Positions 8,438 to 16,841 of a stretch of 64,000 nt of DNA are shown in pieces. Numbering within the stretch: position 1 is the stretch's first letter; each line of letters starts with the position of its first letter. The stretch is from positions 558,001 to 622,000 of the forward strand of contig CAVSNJ010000025.1 in the NCBI GenBank assembly GCA_963729295.1. The letters run 5' to 3'. This stretch comes from DATJLY01 sp963729295. Lineage in GTDB: Bacteria; Pseudomonadota; Alphaproteobacteria; ATCC43930; CGMCC-115725. The position numbers and the translations under genes were made by a program. The notes beneath the pieces were generated by a model. The model had not been told where the DNA came from, searched no databases, and saw only the letters and a list, made by a program, of their open reading frames with translations.

Positions 8438-9276
8438 TGCTGGAAGCTGCCTCGGCTCGCGACCCAGCGGGCCAGAATGTTGAGGATGAGAATGGTAAAG
8501 GTGATGAGCGCGGCGCCGCCCCAGGCCAGCACCTGCCAATCGGCATAGGGCGACAGCGCGAACTGGAAGATGACGACCGGCAGATTGGCCATCGGCCCGT
8601 TCATGTCCGTGCTCCAGAACTGGCTGTTGAGCGCGGTGAAGAGGAGGGGTGCGGTCTCGCCGGCGATGCGCGCGACGGCGAGCATGACGCCCGTCAGCAT
8701 GCCCTGGATCGCGGCGCGATAGGTCACCATGACGATGACCTTCCAGCGCGGCGCGCCCAGCGCGATCGCCGCCTCGCGCAGGCTCGACGGCACCAGCACA
8801 AGGACGTTCTCGCTCGTGCGCACCACCACCGGGATGACGATGATGGCGAGCGACACGACGCCGGCCCAGGCCGAGAAATGCCCCATCGGCACGACCATCA
8901 CCTCATAGACGAAGAGGCCGATGACGATCGACGGCGCCGACAGCAGGATGTCGTTGACGAAGCGCACCGCGGGCGCCACCCACGTGCCGCGGCCGAATTC
9001 CGCGAGGTATGTCCCGGTCAGGATGCCGATGGGCGTGCCGAGCAGGGTCGCCGCGCCGGTGATGACGACGCTGCCGAAGATCGGGTTGAGGAGCCCGCCC
9101 TTGCCGCCGGGCGGCGGCGTCATCTCGGTGAAGAGCGTGCCGCTCAGCGCCGGGATACCGTGCCACAACAGCGCGCCGAGGATGAGGAACAGCACGATGA
9201 GGCCGGCCGCGGTCGCGGCGAGCGAAAGCGTCAGCACGATGTAGTTGATGATGCGGCGCCGGCCGTAGAGCGTCAT
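8434..9276 (-). CDS. pstA: Phosphate ABC transporter permease PstA
   Basis: This is a 280-residue inner-membrane permease with about six transmembrane helices. The first is IVLTLSLAATAAGLIVLF near the N-terminus, and the last carries TFTILILNILARW. The cytoplasmic EAA loop, LREAAIALGAPRWKVIVMVTYR, couples to PstB, and ARIAGETAPLLFTA is typical of PstA. It forms the channel with PstC. ATGA overlaps join it to both pstC and pstB, so the three subunits are probably made in step. Confidence 0.97.
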   Translation of the reverse strand: MTLYGRRRIINYIVLTLSLAATAAGLIVLFLILGALLWHGIPALSGTLFTEMTPPPGGKGGLLNPIFGSVVITGAATLLGTPIGILTGTYLAEFGRGTWVAPAVRFVNDILLSAPSIVIGLFVYEVMVVPMGHFSAWAGVVSLAIIVIPVVVRTSENVLVLVPSSLREAAIALGAPRWKVIVMVTYRAAIQGMLTGVMLAVARIAGETAPLLFTALNSQFWSTDMNGPMANLPVVIFQFALSPYADWQVLAWGGAALITFTILILNILARWVASRGSFQQ

Positions 9277-10256
9277 CGCGCGCTCCGTCCTTCGAGCCGC
9301 ATCAGCATGAACTTCGCCGCCGCCAGCACGATGAAGGTGATGACGAAGAGGATGAGGCCCAACTCGATCAGCGAGGCGGTGTAGAGCTCGTCGACCGCCT
9401 CGGTGAACTCGTTCGCGAGCGTCGCCGAGATGGTGGTGCCGGGCGCCAGGAGCGAGACGCTGATATGGTGCGCGTTGCCGATCACGAACGTCACCGCCAT
9501 GGTCTCGCCAAGCGCGCGCCCGAGGCCCAGCATGACGCCGCCGACGATGCCGACGCGGGTATAGGGAATGACGATGTTGCGCACGACCTCGGCGGTCGTG
9601 GCGCCGACGCCGTAGGCGCTCTCGCGCAGCATCGCCGGCACGGTCTGGAACACGTCGCGCGACACCGCGGCGATGAAGGGCAGCACCATGACCGCGAGGA
9701 TGAAGCTCGCGGTCAGGACGCCCAATCCCAGGGGCGGCCCGGCGAAGAGCGCGCCCAGCAGCGGGATCGGCCCGAGCACGTCGATCAGGAACGGCTGCAC
9801 CGTCAGTTGCAGCACCGGCGCCAGGATGAAGAGGCCCCAGATGCCGTAGATGATGCTCGGGATCGCGGCCAAAAGCTCGACCAGCACGCCGATCGGGCGC
9901 TTGGCCCAAGGCGGGCACAGTTCGGTGAGGAAGAGCGCGATGCCGAGTCCGACCGGCACCGCGATCAGCATGGCGATCGCCGAGGTGACGAGCGTGCCGT
10001 AGACCGCCGGCAGCCCGCCGAACAGGTCCTTGACCGGATTCCAGGATTGATCCCAGAGGAAGCCCAGGCCGAAACGCCGGATCGCCGGCAGCGCGCCGAT
10101 GACGAGCGATGCCAGCACGGCCAGGAGCAGCAGCAGCACGCCGATGGCAAAGGCCTTGGTCGCGCCGCGGAAGAGCGCGTCCTCGACCTTCTGGCGAGCG
10201 AGCCCTTTTCCGGCCTCGAGTCGCACGCGACCGGCCAGGGCGTCCATACCGCTCAT
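9273..10256 (-). CDS. pstC: Phosphate ABC transporter permease PstC
   Basis: This is a 327-residue inner-membrane permease. The first membrane segment is about residues 35-57 (AIGVLLLLLAVLASLVIG). The EAA loop is MLRESAYGVGATTAEVVRNIV, and GLGRALGETMAVTFVIGN is the conserved PstC family segment. The start at 10256 follows an excellent ribosome site (AAGGAGGGGC). It heads pstC-pstA-pstB-phoU-phoB. No gene for the periplasmic phosphate-binding protein PstS lies between phoR and pstC, so it must be encoded elsewhere. Confidence 0.97.
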   Translation of the reverse strand: MSGMDALAGRVRLEAGKGLARQKVEDALFRGATKAFAIGVLLLLLAVLASLVIGALPAIRRFGLGFLWDQSWNPVKDLFGGLPAVYGTLVTSAIAMLIAVPVGLGIALFLTELCPPWAKRPIGVLVELLAAIPSIIYGIWGLFILAPVLQLTVQPFLIDVLGPIPLLGALFAGPPLGLGVLTASFILAVMVLPFIAAVSRDVFQTVPAMLRESAYGVGATTAEVVRNIVIPYTRVGIVGGVMLGLGRALGETMAVTFVIGNAHHISVSLLAPGTTISATLANEFTEAVDELYTASLIELGLILFVITFIVLAAAKFMLMRLEGRSAR

Positions 10257-10301
10257 GCCCCTCCTTCTTTTGGGGACAGCAGTAGCGCCGCTCCGTTGCG
10301 G

Positions 10302-10351
10302 ATTTATGACAGTCCGCTGCGGCGGGACGGCAAGCCTGACCCGAATTGACA
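10302..10351 (-). promoter_or_regulatory. Putative PhoB-binding half sites upstream of pstC
   Basis: Reading towards pstC, CTGTCAATTCG (10351-10341) and CTGTCATAAAT (10312-10302) both match the CTGTCAT half site of the Pho box. The second matches the E. coli consensus CTGTCATAAA closely. They lie 46-95 bases upstream of the pstC ATG. Classical boxes have half sites repeated every 11 bases; here the two good halves are 39 bases apart with weaker sequence between, so the arrangement is not canonical. PhoB control of this operon is expected from known biology. Confidence 0.5.
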
Positions 10352-10535
10352 GGGCGCCCGGCCGGCGCCATATCAGTCAGTACGCTAATTACGTGAGAGC
10401 GAGTCGGGCCGCGGCCTGGGCGGCGGCGGAACCGGGCACGGCAAATGCGGAACGAAGCCAATCCAGCGCGGCAGGCAGAATGACAGAACGAACCCAATTT
10501 CCCGTACCCCACCTCACCCTCCCATCGCTTCGCGA

Positions 10536-10594
10536 CGGTCCTTCCCTCTCCGCCCCATTGGGGCGGAGAGGGAAGGACCGCATGCGGTCGACGG
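10536..10594. repeat. Perfect 21-bp inverted repeat plus palindrome, dispersed element
   Basis: The phoR-pstC gap (10257-10653, about 400 bases) contains no convincing gene. Its main feature is a perfect inverted repeat: arms 10536-10556 and 10560-10580, core CTTCCCTCTCCGCCCC, with a 3-base loop. It is followed by the near-palindrome GACCGCATGCGGTCGACGG at 10576-10594. The same 19 bases recur at 45708-45726, also beside a pyrimidine/purine hairpin, so this is a dispersed intergenic repeat. It could fold into a very stable RNA hairpin between phoR and pstC and may uncouple their expression. That role is inference. Confidence 0.75.
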
Positions 10595-10653
10595 AGAGGT
10601 GGCGTTCGCCGAACGAACCCAATCTGGAATAGAATTCTAAATCAAATAGTTAG

Positions 10654-12084
10654 TCATTCTGCCGGGAGATGGACGGTGAACACCGAGCCGCGGCCGGGCT
10701 CGCTTTCGATCTCGAGCAGGCCGCGATGGTGGTTGAGGATGTGCTTGACGATGGCGAGGCCCAATCCGGTCCCGCCCATCTCGCGCGAGCGGGCGGGATC
10801 GACGCGGTAGAAGCGCTCGGTCAGGCGCGGCAGGTGCTCGCGCGCGATGCCGCCGCCATGGTCGCGCACCGAGAGCGAGATGGTGGCCCGCTCGCGCCCG
10901 CGCGCCCCCGGCAGGAGGCGCGAGGAGCGCCGCGCCTCGACCTCGATCGCGGTGCCGGGCGTGCCGTACTTGATGGCGTTGTCGATCAGGTTCTGGAAAA
11001 CCTGGGTCAGCTCGTCGCCGTCGCCCGGCGCGGTCAAGGCCTCGTCGCCCGGCAGGTTGATGTCGATGCGCATGTTGCGAGCTTCCGCGCGCGGTTCGAG
11101 CGCGGCCGCGACGCTCGCCACGACCATGCCCAGATCGGTCGCGGCGGTCGGCGGGCGGTGCTCGTTCATCTCGATGCGCGACAGCGACAGGAGATCGTCG
11201 ACCAGGCGCTGCATGCGTGCCGCCTGCTCGGCCATGATGCCGAGGAAGCGCTCGCTCGCCGCCTTGTCGTCGCGCGCCGGCCCGCGCAAGGTCTCGATGA
11301 ACCCGACGAGCGAGGCGAGCGGCGTCCGGAGCTCGTGGCTCGCATTGGCGACGAAGTCGGCGCGGAGCTGCTCGGCCCGCTTCATCGCCGTCAGGTCGTT
11401 CAAGAGCAGCACCGCGGCGGCGCGCTCCGAGCGGCGCGGTGCGAGCGGCGCGATGCGGGCCGAGAGATGCAGCTCGACCGGGCTCGTGAGATCGAACTCG
11501 GCGGTCCTCTGGCCCTCGCCGCGCAGGACCGCATCGACCGCCGGCAGCACCGCCGGATGGCGCAGCGCGCCGGCAAGGTCGCGCTCGAGCAGATGCTCGC
11601 CGAGCAGCTGCTCGGCAGCCTTGTTGGCGCCGACGACGCGCCGGTCGGAATCGAGCAGCAGCAGCGGCTCCGGCAAGGCTTCGAGCACCGAGCGCGCCGC
11701 CTCGAGCTCGTCCTCGCGCGATTTGAGGAGCGCCCGCGTGCTGCGCGTCCAGCGCCCGACCGCCAGCCACAGCTCGCGCACCGAGGGCGACAGGCTCTCG
11801 ACCTCGGGCGCGCCGGCGGCGTCCTGGGTCATGCTCTCGATCGCGGCCTGGACCGCCGCGACGCCGAAGGTGAGCGGCTTCAGTACGAGCACGATGCCGG
11901 CATAGATGAGCGCGGCGGCGGCGAGCGCCGGCGCCAGCGGCAGCGACCGGCGCTCGGCCAGCGCCGCGAGCACGGCGAAGGCCGGCAGCGACAGGATCAG
12001 CGCGCCGATGAGGAGGCGCGGCAGCGCGATGCGCCAGCCGCCGCGCCCGCGTGCCCTCGCCGCCCGCATCTCGCCATGGGCCAT
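10654..12084 (-). CDS. phoR: Phosphate regulon sensor histidine kinase PhoR
   Basis: This 476-residue membrane sensor has two hydrophobic helices near the N-terminus (LLIGALILSLPAFAVLAALA and LAPALAAAALIYAGIVLVL), a PAS-like segment (LEALPEPLLLLDSDRRVVGANKAAEQLLG) and a HisKA domain with the phosphorylated His at about residue 250 in NASHELRTPL. The catalytic domain follows, with N box NLIDNAIKYG, G1 VRDHGGGIA, F box and G2 GGTGLGLAIVKH. It phosphorylates PhoB under low phosphate. It is separated from pstC by a 397-base gap carrying Pho-box-like sites, so pstC probably has its own promoter. The start is a choice among close ATGs; the ribosome site is weak. Confidence 0.95.
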   Translation of the reverse strand: MAHGEMRAARARGRGGWRIALPRLLIGALILSLPAFAVLAALAERRSLPLAPALAAAALIYAGIVLVLKPLTFGVAAVQAAIESMTQDAAGAPEVESLSPSVRELWLAVGRWTRSTRALLKSREDELEAARSVLEALPEPLLLLDSDRRVVGANKAAEQLLGEHLLERDLAGALRHPAVLPAVDAVLRGEGQRTAEFDLTSPVELHLSARIAPLAPRRSERAAAVLLLNDLTAMKRAEQLRADFVANASHELRTPLASLVGFIETLRGPARDDKAASERFLGIMAEQAARMQRLVDDLLSLSRIEMNEHRPPTAATDLGMVVASVAAALEPRAEARNMRIDINLPGDEALTAPGDGDELTQVFQNLIDNAIKYGTPGTAIEVEARRSSRLLPGARGRERATISLSVRDHGGGIAREHLPRLTERFYRVDPARSREMGGTGLGLAIVKHILNHHRGLLEIESEPGRGSVFTVHLPAE

Positions 12085-12120
12085 CGCCGCGGACTCTAAA
12101 GAGCGCGTGGCGGCGCGCGC

Positions 12121-12148
12121 AAACAAAAAGCCCCGCCGAAGCGGGGCT
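12121..12148 (-). terminator. Rho-independent terminator with UUCG tetraloop
   Basis: On the minus strand the sequence folds as AGCCCCGC-TTCG-GCGGGGCT, an 8-bp perfect stem closed by C(UUCG)G, and runs into TTTTTGTTT. This is a textbook intrinsic terminator. It lies just after the 12252-12767 gene and before phoR, so it should end that gene's transcript and keep it apart from the phosphate regulon. Confidence 0.85.
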
Positions 12149-12251
12149 AGTAGGGGGGATTGTCGCGGGGGAAACGCGACAGGGTCCGTATTGAATACGC
12201 GGGCTTTGGGGTCGTGGATCAGTGGCGGCGGAAATATTTTAGCCGGCGCCG

Positions 12252-12767
12252 TCACGCTTTCCGGGTGTGGATGTGCGTATTGCGCCCGCCCGCCTCGGTG
12301 AGGATGCGGGCCGCGACCGCCTCGAGCTCGGGGTCGGCGACCCGCACCCAGAGCAGCACCGCGCCCGCCTCGAGCGCCGCCGCGAAGGCGGCGCTGTGGC
12401 GATTCGCGGTGTAGCGGTCGAGCACCTCCTTGATCGCCGCGCCGCCCAAGCCCGCGCCGACCAGCGCCGCGAGCCCCGCCGCGATCGGCCCGCCCGACAG
12501 GAGCACGATCCCGGCGACGGTGAGCGGCCCGAGGAAATTCACCTCGTCGGTGAGGCCGGCGAAGAGATACTCGCCCGACGCGCCGGGATAGCCCGCCACG
12601 TTCCCCGCCACTTCAAGCGAATCATGGCTCGCCAGCACCGACATGTCCGCCGGCGCGAAGCCCGCCGCCAGCAGTTTTTTCACGGCATCGCGAAACTGCG
12701 CGCGCGTCGCGAACGACGCGATCGCCTCGCGAATGACCGGAAAACGGTCGTCCTTCTCGTTCGCCAT
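12252..12767 (-). CDS. Hypothetical protein with central glycine-rich hydrophobic segment
   Basis: The protein has 171 residues. The N-terminal third (residues 12-50, ASFATRAQFRDAVKKLLAAGF and ADMSVLASHDSLE) resembles the small stress-protein domain in which an alpha/beta unit precedes a hydrophobic glycine-zipper region. The middle (about residues 80-115, GIVLLSGGPIAAGLAALVGAGLG) is a Gly/Ala hydrophobic stretch that could insert into a membrane. The C-terminus (AALEAGAVLLWVRVADPELEAVAARIL) has alternating strand and helix character. The ATG follows TAGGAGCAACAC, a good ribosome site. It is divergent from mutS and followed by an intrinsic terminator, so it is probably monocistronic. Function unknown. 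Confidence 0.75.
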   Translation of the reverse strand: MANEKDDRFPVIREAIASFATRAQFRDAVKKLLAAGFAPADMSVLASHDSLEVAGNVAGYPGASGEYLFAGLTDEVNFLGPLTVAGIVLLSGGPIAAGLAALVGAGLGGAAIKEVLDRYTANRHSAAFAAALEAGAVLLWVRVADPELEAVAARILTEAGGRNTHIHTRKA

Positions 12768-12833
12768 GTGTTGCTCCTACTGGTGCGGCGCATTTTTCCC
12801 TTAGTGGCCGGGGAATGCTACCCTCGCTTCGCC

Positions 12834-15482
12834 ATGAACGACGGACCGGCCCCGCACACGATCCCCGCCGAGGCGACGCCGATGATGGCGCAGTATCTCG
12901 AGCTCAAGCGGCGGCATCCGGACTGTCTCCTGTTTTACCGGATGGGCGATTTCTACGAGCTCTTCTTCGACGACGCGGCCAAGGCCGCCGCCGCGCTCGA
13001 CATCACGCTGACGAAGCGCGGCCGACACGAGGGCGAGGACATCCCGATGTGCGGCGTGCCGATCCATGCCGCCGACGCCTATCTCTCGCGCCTCATCCGC
13101 CAGGGTTTCCGCGTCGCCGTGTGCGAGCAGATGGAGGACCCGGCCGAGGCGAAAAAGCGCGGACCCAAGGCGCCGGTGAAGCGCGCCGTCATCCGCATCG
13201 TCACGCCCGGCACCTTGACCGAGGACAGTCTTCTCGATGCGCGCCGGCACAACTATCTCGCCGCGCTCGGCGAGGCGCAGGGTGCGTTGGGTCTTGCGTG
13301 GCTCGATCTTTCGACCGGCGACGTCGCGACCGAGGAATTGTCCGAGCGCGGCCTCGCCGCCGCGCTGGCGCGGCTTGCGCCCGGCGAAATCCTGGTGCCC
13401 GAGCGGCTTTTCGCGCGGCCCGAGCTCGGCGAATTGTGGAGCGATTGGCAGAGCGCGCTGACGCCGTTGCCCAACGCGCGCTTCGACAGCGAGAACGGCA
13501 GGAAGCGGCTCGAGGCGCTCTATGGCGTCACGACGCTCGACGGGTTCGGCGCCTTCGGCCGCGCCGAGCTCGCGGCGGCGGGCGCGCTCGCCGACTATGT
13601 CGAGCTGACGCAGCAAGGGAAGGTGCCGCTGTTGCAGCCGCCGCGCCGGCTCGAAAGCGGCGCCTTCATGGAGATCGACGCGGCGACGCGGCGCAATCTC
13701 GAATTGTCCGAGACGCTGTCGGGCGGGAAAAAGGGCAGCCTCCTCGCGATCATCGACCGCACCGTCAGTCCGGCCGGCGCGCGCCTTCTGGCCGCGCATC
13801 TCGCCGCGCCCTTGACCGATCCCGCCGCGATCGACGCGCGCCTCGACGCGGTCTCGTTCTTGCTCGCGGATGAGCGGTTGAGGCAATCCTTACGCGCCTC
13901 CTTGCGCCGCACCGCCGACATGGCGCGCGCCTTGGCGCGATTGGGCCTCGGCCGCGGCGGCCCGCGCGATCTCGCGGCGCTGCGCGACACGCTCGGCGAG
14001 ACGGCTGAGATGCGCCGGGCGCTCCAGGCGAAGGCGCCGCTGCCGTCGATGCTCGCCGAAGCCGAGCGCGGTCTCGGCGAGCACTTTGCGCTGGTCGATC
14101 GGCTTGGCCGCGCGCTCGCATCCGACCTGCCGCTTCTGGCGCGCGACGGCGGCTTCGTCGCGGCGGGATATCTCCCCGCGCTCGACGAGCTGCGGTCTTT
14201 GCGCGACGAGAGCCGGCGCATGGTCGCCAATCTCCAGGCGCGCTACGCCGCCGAGACCGGCATCCCGTCGCTCAAGATCCGCCACAACAATATCCTCGGC
14301 TACCACATCGAGGTGACGCCGCAGCACGCGCCGAAAGTTGGGACGGGTTTCATCCATCGCCAGACGCTTGCCTCCTCGGTGCGCTACGGCACGGTCGAGC
14401 TGGGCGAGCTCGAGAGCAAGATCTCCTCGGCCGCCGACAAGGCGCTGGCCCTGGAGCTCGCCTGCTTCGACGAGCTCGTCGCCGCGACGATGGCTCTGTC
14501 CGCGCCGATCGCGGCCGCGGCGGCAGCGCTTGCCGCGCTCGATGTGGCAGCGGGCCTCGCCGAGCTCGCGGCCGACGAGCGCTATGTCCGGCCCGTGATC
14601 GACGACGGCCGCGACTTCGCCATCGTCGGCGGGCGCCATCCCGTGGTCGAGGGGGCGATCCGGGCGGCGCACGGCGCGGGCTTCGTGCCGAATGATTGCA
14701 CGCTCGCAGATGGCCAGCGGCTTTGGCTCATCACCGGCCCCAACATGGCGGGCAAGAGCACGTTCCTGCGCCAGAACGCGCTCATCGCCATCCTGGCGCA
14801 GATGGGCTCGTTCGTGCCGGCCGAACACGCGCGGATCGGCGTGGTCGACCGCCTGTTCAGCCGCGTCGGCGCGGCCGACGATCTGGCGCGCGGACGCTCG
14901 ACCTTCATGGTCGAGATGGTCGAGACCGCCTCGATCCTCAATCGCGCGAGCCCGCGCTCGCTCGTCATTCTCGACGAGATCGGCCGCGGCACTGCGACCT
15001 TCGACGGGCTGTCGATCGCGTGGGCGACGATCGAGCAGCTGCACGACGTGAACCGCTGCCGCACGCTCTTCGCGACGCACTACCACGAGTTGACGGCGCT
15101 CGCGGCGAAGCTCGGCGAGCTTGCCTGCCACACCATGCGCGTCAAGGAATGGCAAGGCGATGTCGTGTTCCTGCATGAGGTCGCGCCGGGTGCGGCCGAC
15201 CGCTCCTACGGCATCCACGTGGCGAAGCTCGCGGGGCTGCCGCCGTCCGTGGTGGCGCGCGCGGAAGAGGTGCTGAAGACGCTCGAGACGAGCGAGCAGG
15301 GCGGCGCGCTCGCGCGGCTGGCCCAAGACTTGCCGCTCTTCGCCGCCTCGAAGCGCTCGCCCGAGCCGCCCAGGAAATCGCCGCTCGCCGCGGCGCTCGG
15401 CGACGTGCGCCCCGACGAACTCTCCCCGCGCGAGGCGCTCGAGCTGATCTATCGCCTCAAAGGACTGGCGGGCGAGGACTGA
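12834..15482 (+). CDS. mutS: DNA mismatch repair protein MutS
   Basis: The 882-residue protein is full length. The mismatch-recognition domain has the Phe-x-Glu motif in MGDFYELF (F40, E42). The connector and lever/clamp domains follow, with the SLKIRHNNILGYHIEVT segment. The ATPase domain has Walker A GPNMAGKST (Lys about 641), Walker B SLVILDEIGRGTATFDG and the TLFATHYHEL motif. The C-terminal PDELSPREALELIYRLKGL helix is the family's dimer/tetramer helix. MutS binds mispairs and recruits MutL; no mutL lies in this window. The ATG at 12834 gives the expected N-terminus, although the ribosome site is weak; the open frame extends upstream without homology. Confidence 0.98.
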   Translation: MNDGPAPHTIPAEATPMMAQYLELKRRHPDCLLFYRMGDFYELFFDDAAKAAAALDITLTKRGRHEGEDIPMCGVPIHAADAYLSRLIRQGFRVAVCEQMEDPAEAKKRGPKAPVKRAVIRIVTPGTLTEDSLLDARRHNYLAALGEAQGALGLAWLDLSTGDVATEELSERGLAAALARLAPGEILVPERLFARPELGELWSDWQSALTPLPNARFDSENGRKRLEALYGVTTLDGFGAFGRAELAAAGALADYVELTQQGKVPLLQPPRRLESGAFMEIDAATRRNLELSETLSGGKKGSLLAIIDRTVSPAGARLLAAHLAAPLTDPAAIDARLDAVSFLLADERLRQSLRASLRRTADMARALARLGLGRGGPRDLAALRDTLGETAEMRRALQAKAPLPSMLAEAERGLGEHFALVDRLGRALASDLPLLARDGGFVAAGYLPALDELRSLRDESRRMVANLQARYAAETGIPSLKIRHNNILGYHIEVTPQHAPKVGTGFIHRQTLASSVRYGTVELGELESKISSAADKALALELACFDELVAATMALSAPIAAAAAALAALDVAAGLAELAADERYVRPVIDDGRDFAIVGGRHPVVEGAIRAAHGAGFVPNDCTLADGQRLWLITGPNMAGKSTFLRQNALIAILAQMGSFVPAEHARIGVVDRLFSRVGAADDLARGRSTFMVEMVETASILNRASPRSLVILDEIGRGTATFDGLSIAWATIEQLHDVNRCRTLFATHYHELTALAAKLGELACHTMRVKEWQGDVVFLHEVAPGAADRSYGIHVAKLAGLPPSVVARAEEVLKTLETSEQGGALARLAQDLPLFAASKRSPEPPRKSPLAAALGDVRPDELSPREALELIYRLKGLAGED

Positions 15483-15536
15483 CGTGATAGGCTTCGCCGT
15501 GGCGCCCGCACAAGACGGGCGCCGAGGGAGGAAGCG

Positions 15537-16763
15537 ATGAAGCTCTCGTTGGCACGGCTTGCCGTCCTCACTTCGCTCGCGCTTGGTGCCGCGATCCCGG
15601 CGCAGGCGCAAAAGCAATATGCGCCCGGCATCACCGATACCGAGATCAAGTTCGGCCAGACCTTGCCGTTATCCGGCCCGGTTTCGGCCTATGGCCAGAT
15701 CGGCCGCGCCGAGGAAGCCTATTTCCGCATGATCAACGATGAGGGCGGCGTCAACGGCCGCAAGCTCACCCTGGTCCAGGCCGACGACGGCTACAGCCCG
15801 CCCAAGACGGTCGAGCAGACGCGCAAGCTGGTCGAGGAGGACAAGGTCGCCTTCATCTTCAGCTCGATCGGCACGCCGACCAATCTCTCGGTCGAGAAAT
15901 ATCTGAACGAGAAGAAGGTGCCGCAATTGTGGATCGGCTCGGGCAGCCACGATTTCGCCCAGCCGAAGCGCTTCCCCTGGACCATCGCGTTCCTGCCGAG
16001 CTACCTGATCCAGGGCAGCATCTATGCGAAATACATCCTCCAGACGAAGCCCGACGCCAAGATCGCGACGCTTCGCCAAAACGACGATTTCGGCAAGGAC
16101 CTCTTCGACGGCTTCATGGCTGCGCTCGGCGACAAGGCCAAGAAGATGGTCGTCGCCAGCACGACCTACGAGGTGAGCGATCCGAGCGTCGATCAGCAGA
16201 TCATCTCGCTGCAGGGTTCGGGCGCGGATACGCTGTTCGTCGCGGCGACGCCCAAATTCTCGGCCCAGGCGATCCGCAAGGTCTATGACATCGGCTGGAA
16301 GCCGCTCTACTTCGTCAATTTCGAAGGGAGCGCCATCGCCGCCGTGCTGAAGCCCGCGGGGCTCGAGAAATCCGTGGGCCTCATCTCGACGGCCTATTTG
16401 AAGGACCCGACCGACCCGCAGTGGAAGGACGATCCGGGCTTCAAGGATTGGCTCGCCTGGATGGCAAAGTACATGCCGGGCGGCAACGTCGCCGATCTCT
16501 TCAACATCACCGGCTATACCGAAGGCATGATGCTCGTCCGCATCCTGACGGCATGCGGCGACGATCTTTCGCGCGAGAACATCATGCGCCAGGTGACGCA
16601 TCTCCACCACGTCGTCCTGCCGACCTTCCAGCCCGGCGTCGAGGTCAACACCGCACCCGACGACTATGTGCCGCTGAAGCGGATGCGGCTCGTCCGCTTC
16701 GACGGCACGACCTGGGTTCCGTTCGGCGGCGCGATCAGCGGCCAGTTGTCGTCGCTCCGGTAA
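15537..16763 (+). CDS. Liv-type ABC transporter substrate-binding protein
   Basis: The 408-residue periplasmic binding protein is of the branched-chain amino acid/amide family (type I fold). A signal peptide at residues 1-24 ends AIPAQAQ. Mature landmarks are IKFGQTLPLSGPVSAYGQIGR, LTLVQADDGYSPPKTVEQTRKLVEEDKVAFIF and RQNDDFGKDLFDGF. The substrate may be an amino acid, amide or aromatic acid. No Liv permease or ATPase is adjacent, so it is an orphan in this window. The start follows a strong GGGAGGAAGCG ribosome site, 54 bases after mutS. Confidence 0.92.
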   Translation: MKLSLARLAVLTSLALGAAIPAQAQKQYAPGITDTEIKFGQTLPLSGPVSAYGQIGRAEEAYFRMINDEGGVNGRKLTLVQADDGYSPPKTVEQTRKLVEEDKVAFIFSSIGTPTNLSVEKYLNEKKVPQLWIGSGSHDFAQPKRFPWTIAFLPSYLIQGSIYAKYILQTKPDAKIATLRQNDDFGKDLFDGFMAALGDKAKKMVVASTTYEVSDPSVDQQIISLQGSGADTLFVAATPKFSAQAIRKVYDIGWKPLYFVNFEGSAIAAVLKPAGLEKSVGLISTAYLKDPTDPQWKDDPGFKDWLAWMAKYMPGGNVADLFNITGYTEGMMLVRILTACGDDLSRENIMRQVTHLHHVVLPTFQPGVEVNTAPDDYVPLKRMRLVRFDGTTWVPFGGAISGQLSSLR

Positions 16764-16841
16764 CGGCGCGGGGCAACGGCCGGTCGCCGGCCGGGCGCAG
16801 GAGTGGCCTCGCGGCGGGCCCCCGTGTAAAATCGGCGTCCC

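Noticed and set aside
12267..12833. 189-codon N-terminal extension of MutS
   Set aside because: No homology and Arg/Glu-rich composition; it overlaps a good minus-strand gene. The family N-terminus fits the ATG at 12834.
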